DNA from: Rhizobium mongolense USDA 1844
GTDB lineage: Bacteria; Pseudomonadota; Alphaproteobacteria; Rhizobiales; Rhizobiaceae
Assembly (NCBI RefSeq): GCF_000419765.1
Contig: NZ_ATTQ01000028.1
Span: 1 to 54,426 of the forward strand
Direction: 5' to 3'
DNA length: 54,426 nucleotides
Shown: positions 15,697 to 23,811 of the stretch, one piece after another
Position numbering within the stretch: the stretch's first letter is position 1
Layout: every line of letters starts with the position of its first letter
Program-made: the position numbers and the translations under genes
The notes under the pieces: generated by a model
Seen by the model: the letters and a program-made list of their open reading frames with translations, nothing else
What the model was told of the DNA's origin: nothing
The model's database searches: none

Positions 15697-16401
15697 TCAG
15701 GCGGGCAGCCGGATAGTGAAGCGGCTCCCCGTGTGGTCCGAATGGCTGAGCATCAGTTCGCCGCCAAGCGCGCTTAAGAGTTCGCGCGAAGCCGTCAGTC
15801 CCAGGCCAGGACCGGTCACGGCGTCTGGCTGGGGCAGTTTCCAGAAAGGTTCGAATATCCGCTCCTGATGGACCGGCTCGATGCCCCGCCCGTTGTCGGA
15901 AATATGGATCAGCCAATCGCTGCCGCTCCTTTCTGCCGCCAGGTCTACACGGGGATCCGCCGCACCCCGGTAAAGCAGCGCATTGGCGAGAACGTTCTTC
16001 AGCACGGTCGAGAGAAGGGTCGCATCACTGTTGAGGGTTGGAAGCCTGTCATGGGCGATACTCGCGTCATGGGCACCCATCTCGGTCTTCAATTCCGTCC
16101 AGAGATCGTCGACAAGCGGGCCGAGTTCCACCGGAGCTGGCGAAACCTGCGGCGCGCCGGCTGCAAAGCTCATCAGCGCCTTGGTGAGGCGTTGCGCAGT
16201 CTGGGCTTTCTGAAGGATCGCCGTGAGGCTTTCGAGCTGTTCGCTATCGAGCTTCTCGCCGAGCTCATCCAGGAGGATTTCCGCATACATCGCGATGTGC
16301 CGGAGCGGCGATTGAAGGTCGTGTGAAGCCGTCGCCAGAAAACGCCTTATGCGCTCCTCGCTGGTGCTCGAAACAGCAGTTGGCGTTGGACCGGATGACA
16401 T
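15697..16401 (-). CDS. Minimal soluble histidine kinase
   Basis: A 234-residue kinase made only of HisKA (His27 in TASHDLQSPLRHIAMY) and an ATPase domain (N box NVLANALLY, G1 DNGRGIE, G2 GPGLGLTASREL). It has no sensor, membrane segment or receiver. Kinases this small usually work with a separate sensor or take phosphate from another kinase. HDLQSPL differs from the common HDLR/KEPL of the two larger kinases in this island. Its stop faces the stop of the divergent receiver gene 6 bp away, and the region upstream contains the secDF terminator, so it is transcribed from its own promoter in the roughly 40 bp between them or by readthrough. Confidence 0.9.
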   Translation of the reverse strand: MSSGPTPTAVSSTSEERIRRFLATASHDLQSPLRHIAMYAEILLDELGEKLDSEQLESLTAILQKAQTAQRLTKALMSFAAGAPQVSPAPVELGPLVDDLWTELKTEMGAHDASIAHDRLPTLNSDATLLSTVLKNVLANALLYRGAADPRVDLAAERSGSDWLIHISDNGRGIEPVHQERIFEPFWKLPQPDAVTGPGLGLTASRELLSALGGELMLSHSDHTGSRFTIRLPA

Positions 16402-16440
16402 TGAGACGCGACCTCCCGCTTCCTTGAAGTGAAAATAGAA

Positions 16441-16472
16441 AGAGGGCGCCGGTTCGGCAACCGGCGCCCTCT
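16441..16472 (-). terminator. Rho-independent terminator of secDF
   Basis: Perfect 14-bp stem (agagggcgccggtt / aaccggcgccctct) with a 4-base loop (cggc), starting 25 bp beyond the secDF stop. On the minus strand the stem is followed by a T-rich tail (ttctattttc). It separates secDF from the minimal kinase gene. Confidence 0.9.
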
Positions 16473-16496
16473 CGGAATGTCTGTGTCGAAGATTTA

Positions 16497-19058
16497 TTAG
16501 CCGATCGACTTGCGTGGCTCGGTGGCTTCCGGCGGAATGATTTCCGGCTCGGCGCCAGCGGATGCCGCCACTGCCTTGGCGTGGCGGCGGCGCCAGTCGC
16601 CGAGGAAGAGCAGGATCGGCGCCGCGATGAAGACCGAGGAGAGCGCGGCGACGGCAATGCCGAACACCATCGGGATCGCAAAGCTCTCGACCGCGCTGCC
16701 ACCCCAGATCGCCATTGGAAGCATGGCGAGGAAGGCGGTGGCGGAGGTATAGAGGCTTCGGCCGAGCGTTTCGTTGATCGACTTGTCGATGAGTTCGCGA
16801 AGCGGCATCGACTTGTAGAGGCGCATGTTTTCACGCATGCGGTCGTAGACCACGACCTTGTCGTTCACCGAATAACCGACCAGCGTCAAAAGGGCCGCGA
16901 TGGCAGTCAGGTTGAAGTCGAGCCCGGTAAGCGCGAAGAAGCCGATGGTCTTCGTCACATCGAGGATGAGGGTCGCGATGGCGCCGACCGCAAATGGCCA
17001 TTCGAAGCGCGCCCAGATATAGACAAGCATCGCCAGGCTTGCGAGAACGACAGAGAGAAAACCGGCGACCGCGAGCTCGCCGCTGACCTTCGGGCCAACG
17101 ACTTCCGTCCGTTCGATCGTTGCCGACGGATCGACCTTGACGATCTCTGCCTTCAGCTGATTGACGGCGGTCGTCTGCGCTTCTTCGCCGCCCGGCTGGC
17201 GCTCGGCCCGGATAAGCACGTGGTTGCTGTCGCCGAAGGACTGCAGCGCCACTTCGCCGAGGCCGAGTGCATCGAGGCCTTCACGGAAGGAGGCGAGATC
17301 GGCGGGCTGTGCCGTCTTCACTTCCAACTGGATGCCGCCGCGGAAATCGACGCCGTAGTTGAGGCCCGGCGTGACGAACAGCACGACGGAAATGATGGAA
17401 AGGGCGGCGGAAAGCGCAAGGCCGAAGAAGCGCGCTTTCATGAAGTGAATTTGCGTACCGTCCGGAACGAGGCTGATCGGAAGCAGCGGCTTGATGTTGA
17501 TGACCTTCATCTTCGTGCGACGGACGATTGCCATCATCGCGACGCGGACGATGGAAACGGCGGTGAACATGGAGATCATGATGCCGAGGCCCATGGTCAC
17601 GGCGAAGCCGCGAACCGGGCCGGAGCCGAACCAGAACAGCAGCACGGTGGCGATCAGCGCCGTCATGTTACTGTCGACGATGGTCGAGTAGGCGCGGCTG
17701 AAGCCGGCGTCGATCGCGGCGAATGCGCCGCGGCCCTTGCGGGTTTCTTCACGGATACGCTCGTTGATGAGAACGTTCGCATCCACCGCCAGACCGATGC
17801 CGAGGACGACACCGGCGATGCCGGGCAGGGTCAGCGTCGAGCCGATCAGTGTCAGGCCGGCAAAGGTCAAAATCACGTTCAGGAACAGCGCGACATTTGC
17901 GAGCAGACCCCAGCCGCCATAGAGGAAGAACATGAAGCCGACGACCAGTGCGAAGCCGATGAGGCCGGAGGTCAGACCCTTCTTGATGGCGTCACCGCCG
18001 AGATCGGCGCCGACGGTGCGTTCCTCGATGACGGTGAGCTTGGCGGGAAGGGCGCCGGCACGCAGCATTGCCGCAAGCGTGGTGGCGCTTTCAGCCGTGA
18101 AGCTGCCGGAAATCTGGCCGGAGCCGCCGGTGATCGGTTCGCGAATGACGGGCGCGCTCAGCACCTTGCCGTCGAGGACGATGGCGAATGGATTGCCGAC
18201 ATTCTGGCGGGTAATATCCGCAAAGCGGGTTGCGCCGGCGCTATCGAAGCGGAAGCTGACGATCGGCTCGCGAGTGTTTTGGTCGAAGCCGACGCGGGCG
18301 TCCGAAAGGCGGTCGCCGGAGATTTCGACGCGGTCTTCCACCGGATAGGTGTTGCCCTGCTCGTCTTTCATCATGGTCACGCCCGGTGCCGGAGCGTTGT
18401 TCGGGGCAAGCATGTGGAACGTCATCTTGGCCGTGGAGCCGAGCAGCTGGCGCAGGCGGGTCGGATCCTGCGTACCGGGAAGCTGAACGAGGATACGGTT
18501 TGCGCCAACGCGCTGGATCGTCGGTTCGGCAACGCCGACCTGGTCGACGCGCTGGCGGATGACCTCGAGGCTCTGCTCGACGGCGGAGTTCACGTTCTGC
18601 GTGATACCTGCCTCTGAAAAGGTCATCGTAACGTTGTTCGCGCCGCTGGCAGCGATATCGAGGTCGGACCGACCGGCGGTAAGGCCGACGCCCACAGGGT
18701 TCGCCAGCGTCTGCAGATCGCTGATGGCGGCGTCGCGCTGCGTCGGGTCCGTCAGCGTCACGACGATCTGGTTCTGGTTGCGGGCGACCGAGCTGGTCGC
18801 AACACCCTTTTCGCGCAGCACGCGGCGGGTATCCTGCAGGAGCGATTGCAGGCGTTCCTTCGTCAGTTCCGATTCATCGACTTCGAGAACCAGGTGGGAG
18901 CCGCCGCGGAGGTCGAGACCAAGGGAGACCTGATCGTGCGGCAGCCAGGAAGGTATGCGGTCGAGGACGTTTTGCGGCAGGACGTTCGGCAACGCCGTGA
19001 GAATGCCGAAGAGGATGATCACCGTGTAGGTGAGCACCAGCCATGGTGAGGTGCGCAT
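16497..19058 (-). CDS. secDF: SecDF protein-export membrane protein (fused SecD-SecF)
   Basis: An 853-residue fusion of the two proton-driven Sec accessory subunits that help pull secreted proteins through SecYEG. The SecD half (about 1-510) has the first membrane segment followed by GLDLRGGSHLVLEV, the large periplasmic P1 region, and a five-helix block with GIGLAVDANVLINERIREE. The SecF half (about 545-835) repeats the pattern with LNYGVDFRGGIQLEV and GYSVNDKVVVYDRMREN. The single-chain form is common in alphaproteobacteria. A small membrane-protein gene and an antiporter gene lie upstream on the same strand. The gene ends at a strong terminator. Confidence 0.97.
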   Translation of the reverse strand: MRTSPWLVLTYTVIILFGILTALPNVLPQNVLDRIPSWLPHDQVSLGLDLRGGSHLVLEVDESELTKERLQSLLQDTRRVLREKGVATSSVARNQNQIVVTLTDPTQRDAAISDLQTLANPVGVGLTAGRSDLDIAASGANNVTMTFSEAGITQNVNSAVEQSLEVIRQRVDQVGVAEPTIQRVGANRILVQLPGTQDPTRLRQLLGSTAKMTFHMLAPNNAPAPGVTMMKDEQGNTYPVEDRVEISGDRLSDARVGFDQNTREPIVSFRFDSAGATRFADITRQNVGNPFAIVLDGKVLSAPVIREPITGGSGQISGSFTAESATTLAAMLRAGALPAKLTVIEERTVGADLGGDAIKKGLTSGLIGFALVVGFMFFLYGGWGLLANVALFLNVILTFAGLTLIGSTLTLPGIAGVVLGIGLAVDANVLINERIREETRKGRGAFAAIDAGFSRAYSTIVDSNMTALIATVLLFWFGSGPVRGFAVTMGLGIMISMFTAVSIVRVAMMAIVRRTKMKVINIKPLLPISLVPDGTQIHFMKARFFGLALSAALSIISVVLFVTPGLNYGVDFRGGIQLEVKTAQPADLASFREGLDALGLGEVALQSFGDSNHVLIRAERQPGGEEAQTTAVNQLKAEIVKVDPSATIERTEVVGPKVSGELAVAGFLSVVLASLAMLVYIWARFEWPFAVGAIATLILDVTKTIGFFALTGLDFNLTAIAALLTLVGYSVNDKVVVYDRMRENMRLYKSMPLRELIDKSINETLGRSLYTSATAFLAMLPMAIWGGSAVESFAIPMVFGIAVAALSSVFIAAPILLFLGDWRRRHAKAVAASAGAEPEIIPPEATEPRKSIG

Positions 19059-19145
19059 GTCGTTGTATTCCTTGAATATGCATATACCGGCGCGGTGCGC
19101 TGGCGGTGTGTCATGTGATTTTGCAAAGGCGCGATGGTCGCGATT

Positions 19146-19565
19146 TCAAGCGGCGGGCGGGGCTCGCGGCTGATTGCCCGGCAGAGCGGCCGGACGAAGA
19201 GCAGTATCGATCGGCGGCAGAGCCGCAGGCGGGCTCCACTCTGCGAATTCGAGATGTGGCGGTACCGGCAGGGGGACCGGGCCAAAATCGTGAAGCGTTT
19301 GTTTCGGCGCAACCTTACGATCGGCGGCGAGAATGCCGCGAACCGCCTCGCGCGCGGTCAGCTGGGGCGGCTGCGGTTCCTTGCCGGGCAAAATCAGCGC
19401 ATTGTTGTCTGAGGCTGCGGGACCGAGAACGAGATTGCCGCCGATGAGAAGGCCGATATAGGCGGCAATCGCAAGGACGAGCGAAACCGCGATGCGGGCG
19501 CTCAACCGGCGTGCATCAAATCCTTCCCCGCCATTCTTTGCGATCTCGCTCTCAAATCGGCTCAA
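19146..19565 (-). CDS. Hypothetical single-pass membrane protein
   Basis: A possible 139-residue protein between the antiporter and secDF on the same strand. It has a short charged N-terminus, one clear hydrophobic segment at about 25-47 (ARIAVSLVLAIAAYIGLLIG), and a Pro-rich, low-complexity remainder predicted to lie in the periplasm. The only available initiation codon is a TTG 15 bp after the antiporter stop, with no good ribosome site, so translation would depend on coupling. An in-frame stop lies just before it. I do not recognise a family. The hydrophobic segment and position argue for a real gene; the weak start argues against. Confidence 0.5.
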   Translation of the reverse strand: MSRFESEIAKNGGEGFDARRLSARIAVSLVLAIAAYIGLLIGGNLVLGPAASDNNALILPGKEPQPPQLTAREAVRGILAADRKVAPKQTLHDFGPVPLPVPPHLEFAEWSPPAALPPIDTALRPAALPGNQPRAPPAA

Positions 19566-19580
19566 AAGCGTAAAAACCCG

Positions 19581-21392
19581 TCATTCACTCTCGGACGGCG
19601 CTGCGGCCGTGCCCGGAATTGTATCAGTCCCATGCCCATCTTCATAGGCCGGACTGTCATGATGCACTTGGGCGAGCCGGTCAACCATTCCCATGGCGAT
19701 TTCTCGCTCGCCCATGATGACGGTATCGGCGCCGTACTGTTTCAACTCTTCGACTTCAGCGTCCGAATGGGCGCGGGCGACGATCAGGATCGACGGGTTC
19801 ACGCTGCGGCCGTATTCGGCAACACGGCATGCTTCGAAGGCATTCGGGATGGCAATCACCAGGCTGCGCGCGCCAGGAAGATTGGCGAGATCGAGCACTT
19901 CGCGGGCGCCGGCATTGCCGAGAACCGTCTCAACGCCCTGCGCAGCAAGCTCTTCAATCCGCTTTTCGGAATCCTCGATGACCAAGAAAGGCGTGCCCGA
20001 AGACTTCAGGTTCTGGCCGACGATGCTGCCGACGCGGCCGTAGCCGACGAGGATGGCGTGGCCGGAAAGCGACGTCGGCTGGATTTCGTCTTCGCCTTCG
20101 GCGGGCTCGATGGGTTCTTCGGCGGCAGCGATTGTATCAACTGGAGCCTCCTCCTGCTTCGGACGGTGGAAAAGCGGGCGCATGCGGTCGCAGGCGAAGA
20201 AGAGCAGCGGGTTGAGGATGATCGAAATGAGTGCGCCTGCGAGGATGAGATCGCGGCCTTCTTCCGGCAGCAGGCCGAGATCGACGCCGAGGGCGGCAAG
20301 GATGAAGGAGAATTCGCCGATCTGTCCCAGGCTCGCGGAGATCGTCAGTGCCGTACCGGCCGGCTTCCGAAAGAGTAGCACGATGAGAAAGGCGGCGACG
20401 GACTTGCCGATGACGATGATGAAGACGGTTGCCAGGATGGGCAGCGGCCTTTCGACCAGGATGTGCGGATCGAAGAGCATGCCAACGGAGACGAAGAAGA
20501 GCACAGCGAACGCGTCGCGAAGCGGCAGGCTTTCCTGGGCGGCGCGATGGCTGAGTTCGCTTTCGGCAAGCACCATGCCCGCAAAGAAGGCGCCAAGTGC
20601 AAGCGACACGCCAAAGAGCTTCGCGGCGCCGAAAGCGACGCCGAGCGCGATGGCGAGCACGCCGAGGCGGAAGAGTTCACGCGAGCCGGTATGGGCGATC
20701 CTGTGCATCGTCCAGGGAATGAGCTTGCGGCCGAAGACAAGCATGAGGGCGACGAAGAGTGCCACCTTCACCAGCGTCATGCCAATGATGCCGGAAATGC
20801 CGAGATCGAGCCCGAACAGGCGGTTGAGGCCGGCCGAAAGCGGCTCGACCGGGGCATGTTCACCACCGCCGATGCTGGCTGCTGCGGGTATCAGCACGAG
20901 CGCGAGGACCATGGCCAAGTCCTCCACGATCAGCCAGCCGACGGCGATCTTGCCGCGTTCCGTTTCGACGAGGCGGCGTTCCTGCAGTGCCTTTAGGAGA
21001 ACGACGGTCGAGGCGACGGAGAGTGCGAGGCCAAAGACGAGACTGCCGCCGGTTGACCAGCCCATCAGCGCGCCGAGACCCCAGCCGAGCAGGGTCGCGA
21101 AGGCGATCTGGGCGACGGCTCCCGGCACGGCTATGCCGCGAACCGAAAGCAGGTCCTTGAGCGAGAAGTGCAGGCCGACGCCGAACATCAATAGGATGAC
21201 GCCGATTTCGGCAAGTTCGGGCGCGAGATCCTGATCCGCCACATAGCCCGGGGTGTGTGGACCAACGAGAATGCCGGCAACGAGATAGCCGACAAGCGGC
21301 GGCAATCTCAGGCGGTTGGCGATGGCGCCAAGGATAAACGCCAGCACGAGACCCCCGACGATCGTCGAAATCAAAGGCGTGTCGTGCGGCAT
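19581..21392 (-). CDS. Kef/YbaL-type monovalent cation:proton antiporter
   Basis: A 603-residue CPA2-family protein. Residues 1-390 are the 12-13-helix exchanger (LPPLVGYLVAGILVGPHTPG and EIGVILLMFGVGLHFSLKDL are family signatures). A linker rich in acidic residues (about 395-435) leads to a TrkA-N/RCK nucleotide-binding domain (HAILVGYGRVGSIVGQNL, then VIEDSEKRIEEL). The domain order matches E. coli YbaL/KefB, which exchange K+ or Na+ for protons under nucleotide control. It probably serves ion or pH homeostasis; the ion is not determinable here. The ATG is at 21392. A small XRE regulator is divergent 79 bp away. Confidence 0.93.
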   Translation of the reverse strand: MPHDTPLISTIVGGLVLAFILGAIANRLRLPPLVGYLVAGILVGPHTPGYVADQDLAPELAEIGVILLMFGVGLHFSLKDLLSVRGIAVPGAVAQIAFATLLGWGLGALMGWSTGGSLVFGLALSVASTVVLLKALQERRLVETERGKIAVGWLIVEDLAMVLALVLIPAAASIGGGEHAPVEPLSAGLNRLFGLDLGISGIIGMTLVKVALFVALMLVFGRKLIPWTMHRIAHTGSRELFRLGVLAIALGVAFGAAKLFGVSLALGAFFAGMVLAESELSHRAAQESLPLRDAFAVLFFVSVGMLFDPHILVERPLPILATVFIIVIGKSVAAFLIVLLFRKPAGTALTISASLGQIGEFSFILAALGVDLGLLPEEGRDLILAGALISIILNPLLFFACDRMRPLFHRPKQEEAPVDTIAAAEEPIEPAEGEDEIQPTSLSGHAILVGYGRVGSIVGQNLKSSGTPFLVIEDSEKRIEELAAQGVETVLGNAGAREVLDLANLPGARSLVIAIPNAFEACRVAEYGRSVNPSILIVARAHSDAEVEELKQYGADTVIMGEREIAMGMVDRLAQVHHDSPAYEDGHGTDTIPGTAAAPSESE

Positions 21393-21471
21393 CGCTCTCT
21401 CCCCGTCTGGAATTCCTGATCAAAACGTGACATATATGGCTTATGTTGACCAATATGGGTGGATTGAGGAC

Positions 21472-21735
21472 ATGGGTCAAGGCGCAAAGGAGACTATTCT
21501 CACGCCTGCTTTATGCCGGGCGGCACGCGGATTGCTTGATTGGACGCAGGCCGAACTCGCCGGCAAGGCGTCGGTTTCGCGCAGTACAATACGCGACTAC
21601 GAAGGACAGAACCATGAAATCCACCGCGCCACCGAGGCGCAGCTACGCCTGGCCTTCGAGGACGGCGGTGTTCGCTTCGTTGAGATCGAAGGGGCGGGGA
21701 CAGGGCTTTGCCTGCCTCCCGCGGCCAGTCTTTAG
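21472..21735 (+). CDS. Small XRE-family helix-turn-helix regulator
   Basis: An 87-residue protein dominated by a Cro/C1-type helix-turn-helix (LTPALCRAARGLLDWTQAEL, AGKASVSRSTIRDYE). This family of tiny alphaproteobacterial regulators has a second short segment, LRLAFEDGGVRFVEIEG, that is also seen here. The start is uncertain: ATG 21472 gives the typical family length; ATG 21436 would add 12 residues without a ribosome site. The gene is divergent from the antiporter and could regulate it. Its TAG stop overlaps the TAA stop of the convergent glycosyltransferase (bases 21732-21735). Confidence 0.83.
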   Translation: MGQGAKETILTPALCRAARGLLDWTQAELAGKASVSRSTIRDYEGQNHEIHRATEAQLRLAFEDGGVRFVEIEGAGTGLCLPPAASL

Positions 21736-23159
21736 CTCTGCGGTCTAAGGCAGCTTGCAGGCGCTTTGTATGCATTGATCGTCCTGCCGCGGTAGTAGCC
21801 GTCGGCCGGCTGCCAACTTTTGACCAGTTCCGCTGGTGCGGCTGCGCAGGTCAGTTCGTTGCGCGTGACGAAGAGAACCTGATCCTGCACATCCGCCGGC
21901 AATGCGAAGTTCTGCTCGTAGTAATTGCCCGGGAATCCGGCAGGTGGACGCGAATAGATCTTGAGCGGTTCGTTCCTGAGCGTATGGAACATGTCGGCGA
22001 CGAAATCGCGATTGTCGGTGACGACGATGCCAAGTCCGGCCTGCTTGGCTAGCATACCGGCTTCGCGGCTGATTTCGCTGCGGCCGAGATAGCGCTTCAT
22101 CACTTCATTACCGCCCGGAAGTATCAATTGATGCGCAAAGATCGTCGCAAGCGGAAAAAGGAAGCTCGCAACGCCGCCGACGATGAGCGAAATGCGCAAG
22201 CCATTCGGCCATAGCTGCGTGAGCACCCAGACGGCGAGGACCGTGCCAGCGACATAGGCCGACACGCCCCAATTCGCCTCGGCCTTGGCGACAAAGGCCT
22301 GCAGGGTGATCAGCAGGACGACGGGCATTGAGAGCCAGATGAGGAGCTTTTCCTTCTCGCCGCTCTTGCCTTTGATCATGCGCCAAGTCGCCCAAAGCAT
22401 CGCGAAGAAGACGATCGGCCCGACGACCCCGAACTGTGCGGCGAAGAATTCAAGCGCGCCGCCAAAGTTCAACTGCATCTGGTCCCACTTCGCGATGTCT
22501 TCGGTGTGGCGCACTGTGGTCGCGTCATGGGTGACGTTCCACCACAGGTTTGGTGAAGCGACGGCAAGCGCGGCGGCGACCGAAATGAAGAAGTCGCGCC
22601 AGGCAATCCGCGCAGACGGAACCAGAAGCAGCGCGATCAGCCCGCCTGGAACGATGAAAAGGATCGCGTATTTCGACAGGAAGGCGCAACCGAAGGCGAC
22701 ACCCATGACGAGCGCAAGGGCGCCCGAGCGCTTCTCGGTCAGTCTGAAATAGGCCCAGAGGCCGATCGTCATGAAGAACAGGAGAACGACATCGGTGGAG
22801 AAGAAGACGGAGGAGAGCGCGACGGCGGGCATCGTGATGTAGATGACACCGGTCCAGCCTTCAATTTCGGGACCGGCAACGCGCTTTGCGAACTGCATCA
22901 GCAGCAATGCCGTGGCCATATGCACGAGAGGCCCGCAGAGCCGCACCCAGAAGATGTCGGTTGAGCCGGCAATTTCCGTCATCGAGCGGATGAACCAGGC
23001 GATCATCGGTGGCTTCGAATAATAGCCGAAGTCGAGATTCTGCGACCAGAACCAGTATTGCGCCTCATCGACGAAGAAATCGGTCGTGTCGAAATGCAGC
23101 ATCACAATACGCCACAGGGTGACGGCGAGAATGATGAAAAGGCCGGTTCTGGCAGTCAT
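21732..23159 (-). CDS. ArnT/PMT-like family 39 glycosyltransferase
   Basis: A 475-residue membrane protein with about ten or more hydrophobic helices. The first periplasmic loop contains the catalytic acidic motif VDEAQYWFWSQNLDFGYYSK, as in the PMT_2/ArnT group, which transfer sugars from polyprenyl-phosphate carriers to lipid A, proteins or other acceptors on the periplasmic side. Acceptor and donor cannot be read. The ATG at 23159 is preceded by GGAAG at a good distance; a TTG two codons upstream is the alternative. A 37-codon membrane gene lies about 105 bp upstream on the same strand and may be co-transcribed. Confidence 0.9.
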   Translation of the reverse strand: MTARTGLFIILAVTLWRIVMLHFDTTDFFVDEAQYWFWSQNLDFGYYSKPPMIAWFIRSMTEIAGSTDIFWVRLCGPLVHMATALLLMQFAKRVAGPEIEGWTGVIYITMPAVALSSVFFSTDVVLLFFMTIGLWAYFRLTEKRSGALALVMGVAFGCAFLSKYAILFIVPGGLIALLLVPSARIAWRDFFISVAAALAVASPNLWWNVTHDATTVRHTEDIAKWDQMQLNFGGALEFFAAQFGVVGPIVFFAMLWATWRMIKGKSGEKEKLLIWLSMPVVLLITLQAFVAKAEANWGVSAYVAGTVLAVWVLTQLWPNGLRISLIVGGVASFLFPLATIFAHQLILPGGNEVMKRYLGRSEISREAGMLAKQAGLGIVVTDNRDFVADMFHTLRNEPLKIYSRPPAGFPGNYYEQNFALPADVQDQVLFVTRNELTCAAAPAELVKSWQPADGYYRGRTINAYKAPASCLRPQS

Positions 23160-23264
23160 GAACAACTTCCGCTGAGCTTGAGGCGCCTGCGATACATCAG
23201 AGGAAGAGGGCTGCCAACGGGGCGGCGCAAGAAAGCCGCACTATGCCGCAGGCGGCAACTGCAT

Positions 23265-23378
23265 TCAGAGCACGCGGAGGGTGAGGCTGCCGCGATTGGC
23301 TTCGATCCGGTCGAGCAGGGCGACGGCGGCCAGCGTGGCGATCGCGATGAGGCAGGAACCCAGTCCAAGAACAATCAT
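23265..23378 (-). CDS. Putative 37-residue single-pass membrane micro-protein
   Basis: A small reading frame with features of a real gene: ATG at 23378, AAGGA ribosome site 7 bp upstream, and a protein that begins with an uninterrupted hydrophobic helix (MIVLGLGSCLIAIATLAAVA, continuing LL), followed by a charged tail (DRIEANRG, then SLTLRVL) and TGA. The layout (membrane helix, short cytoplasmic or periplasmic tail) resembles regulatory micro-proteins that bind larger membrane proteins. It sits directly upstream of the family 39 glycosyltransferase on the same strand, so that enzyme is the first candidate partner. I know of no named family. Confidence 0.55.
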   Translation of the reverse strand: MIVLGLGSCLIAIATLAAVALLDRIEANRGSLTLRVL

Positions 23379-23811
23379 TGCTCTATCCTTAACGACATCA
23401 TGTCATGTCTGAGGTGCCGGATATAGCATAGACCTTGCGCGGGACTTGTAGCGCGCCTGCAACTGCGCCGGACTATTTCGTTGAACGTGTTCGAAATGCT
23501 TGGAAAGGACGGTTTGTTAAAACGCCTATTAACCTTCAAGCAAGGAATTAACCATAAACATTGCGAGACACGTCGGAATGGGAAGATGTTTGCTCGTTCC
23601 CACCAGGCATGAAGCCGTCCCGCCGTACCGGCTCGATCCGGTATCCATCTCTTTTCCGAAACAGATTTGCTGATCGGGATACTTCCGCCCTCCGGTTTGC
23701 GCCGGTGGTGAGCCAGGTCGTTTCCCTGCATTGCGCTCATCGGATGGAGCACAACGGTTTTTCACCGGACCTTGTCCGGAATGTGGTTGGGGATAGGCAT
23801 TGGGGCAGGAC
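23379..23811. promoter_or_regulatory. Leader of the chemotaxis operon
   Basis: 433 bp without a gene, upstream of icpA. It contains three TTAA half-sites (23517, 23529, 23548), including TTAACCAT at 23548-23555, the extended half-site of the cell-cycle regulator CtrA. Closer to the gene is a TGGAGC...TCCGGAATGT pair (23745-23784) that loosely resembles the shared block upstream of flaA and flaB. The region also separates the operon from the divergent micro-gene. Confidence 0.45.
23548..23555 (+). promoter_or_regulatory. CtrA-like half-site TTAACCAT
   Basis: Exact TTAACCAT, with two further TTAA units 8-15 bp apart upstream. The spacing is not the canonical TTAA-N7-TTAA (the upstream pair is separated by 8), so this is only a candidate. 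Confidence 0.3.

Noticed and set aside
16581..18617. 678-residue plus-strand frame opposite secDF
   Set aside because: Asp/His/Gly/Arg-rich antisense frame with no domain; SecDF on the other strand is unambiguous.
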